A DNA stretch of 40,651 bases from Flavobacteriales bacterium (GTDB lineage: Bacteria; Bacteroidota; Bacteroidia; Flavobacteriales_D; Sanyastnellaceae). The DNA lies in contig JAQWFN010000035.1 of NCBI GenBank assembly GCA_029238785.1, positions 1 to 40,651 on the forward strand. Direction: 5' to 3'. Every line of letters begins with the position of its first letter. The first letter of the stretch is position 1. Position numbers and translations under genes: made by a program. Below, one piece after another: positions 40,407-40,651 of this stretch. A model generated the notes under the pieces. It had not been told where the DNA came from and searched no databases. It saw nothing but the letters and a program-made list of their open reading frames with translations.

Positions 40407-40651
40407 TTATGCTTTCGGCGGATGAGTTGCCTTTCCCATCTTCTCAGCCTCGCCCAAACGCCGAGAAGTCTCGAATGAGGTGATCATGTCGGAAAGCAAA
40501 GAATTGGCAGAACTTGGACTGTTCGGCATCAAAATTAAGTTTGAATTTGAATTTTCTCCCACAGCCTGAAGCGTATCATAATGCTGGGTAACAATTATCA
40601 GTGAAGAAGCTTCGATACTTCCAATCCCAACTTTGTTTAGCATTTCAACCG
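40407..40651 (-). CDS. C-terminal part of an SPFH/band 7 (stomatin-like) protein
   Basis: The frame is open to the edge of the window, so the gene starts outside it. The visible 81 residues match the end of stomatin/paraslipin proteins: SLIIVTQHYDTLQAVGENSN, NLILMPNSPSSANSLLSDM, then a charged tail ending ATHPPKA. These proteins oligomerise at membranes and are often paired with NfeD; no NfeD gene lies downstream here. The internal ATG at 40643 is not the start. Confidence 0.75.
   Translation of the reverse strand, partial: VEMLNKVGIGSIEASSLIIVTQHYDTLQAVGENSNSNLILMPNSPSSANSLLSDMITSFETSRRLGEAEKMGKATHPPKA

Noticed and set aside
40407-40643. A 78-aa protein starting at ATG 40643
   Set aside because: The frame stays open to the window edge and the sequence matches the C-terminus of a longer SPFH protein.

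Overview
The window is chromosomal DNA from a member of the Bacteroidota, most likely a marine Flavobacteriia/Cryomorphaceae-type bacterium. Four things point there. Most genes are preceded by the Bacteroidota -7 promoter element TAnnTTTG instead of a Shine-Dalgarno site. Three proteins carry type IX secretion (T9SS) sorting domains: two gliding-motility-type C-termini and one Por-type C-terminus. Several Bacteroidota-restricted families are present (DUF4252, DUF4494, DUF983, DUF6671-like). The biosynthetic enzymes are of Bacteroidota type: a DAHP synthase-chorismate mutase fusion and a dihydroorotase with a Gln in its first metal motif. I see no IS element, prophage, CRISPR array or integron, so this is mostly ordinary core genome.

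Layout. 1-7000: tail of a membrane protein, a 46-aa lipoprotein divergent from a glycerophosphodiesterase lipoprotein, a YebC/GT-C membrane protein pair, then smpB-bioA-ketoacyl synthase as an overlapping operon and an unknown cytoplasmic protein. 7000-16800: pyrD, an 80-bp tandem repeat, the purB-ABC exporter-beta-barrel operon, a divergent metallo-hydrolase followed by two secreted proteins, and chromate transporter chrA. 16800-24500: a CstB-like persulfide dioxygenase/rhodanese, a DUF4252 protein with a T9SS tail, a DUF983 protein, dihydroorotase (apparently frameshifted) with a DUF6671-like protein, DAHP synthase/chorismate mutase, and a cytoplasmic substrate-binding-fold protein. 24500-32150: two large T9SS cargo proteins flanking tRNA-Leu(GAG), tRNA-Lys(TTT), a GNAT-like protein and a small secreted protein. 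32150-40651: a UPF1-like helicase, a surface-type lipoprotein, a DUF4494 protein, a TPR protein, a possible small RNA, a membrane protein, a Gfo/Idh/MocA oxidoreductase, pcm, Sua5/YwlC, a possible 52-aa protein, a transaldolase-like aldolase and the tail of an SPFH protein.

Functional threads are pyrimidine (pyrD, pyrC), purine (purB), biotin (bioA plus a ketoacyl synthase), aromatic amino acid and pentose-phosphate metabolism; translation quality (smpB, Sua5, tRNAs); sulfide handling; and T9SS-dependent surface proteins. Start codons were chosen mainly from the position of the -7 box relative to ATG. In many genes the box ends only 4-5 nt before the start codon, which implies leaderless or nearly leaderless mRNAs. 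Items most worth following are that promoter geometry, a repeated 12-bp palindrome GCTTCGCGAAGC (four exact copies), the pyrC frameshift, a candidate hairpin RNA near 36.3 kb, and the bioA-coupled ketoacyl synthase. I did not find a convincing new multi-gene system.
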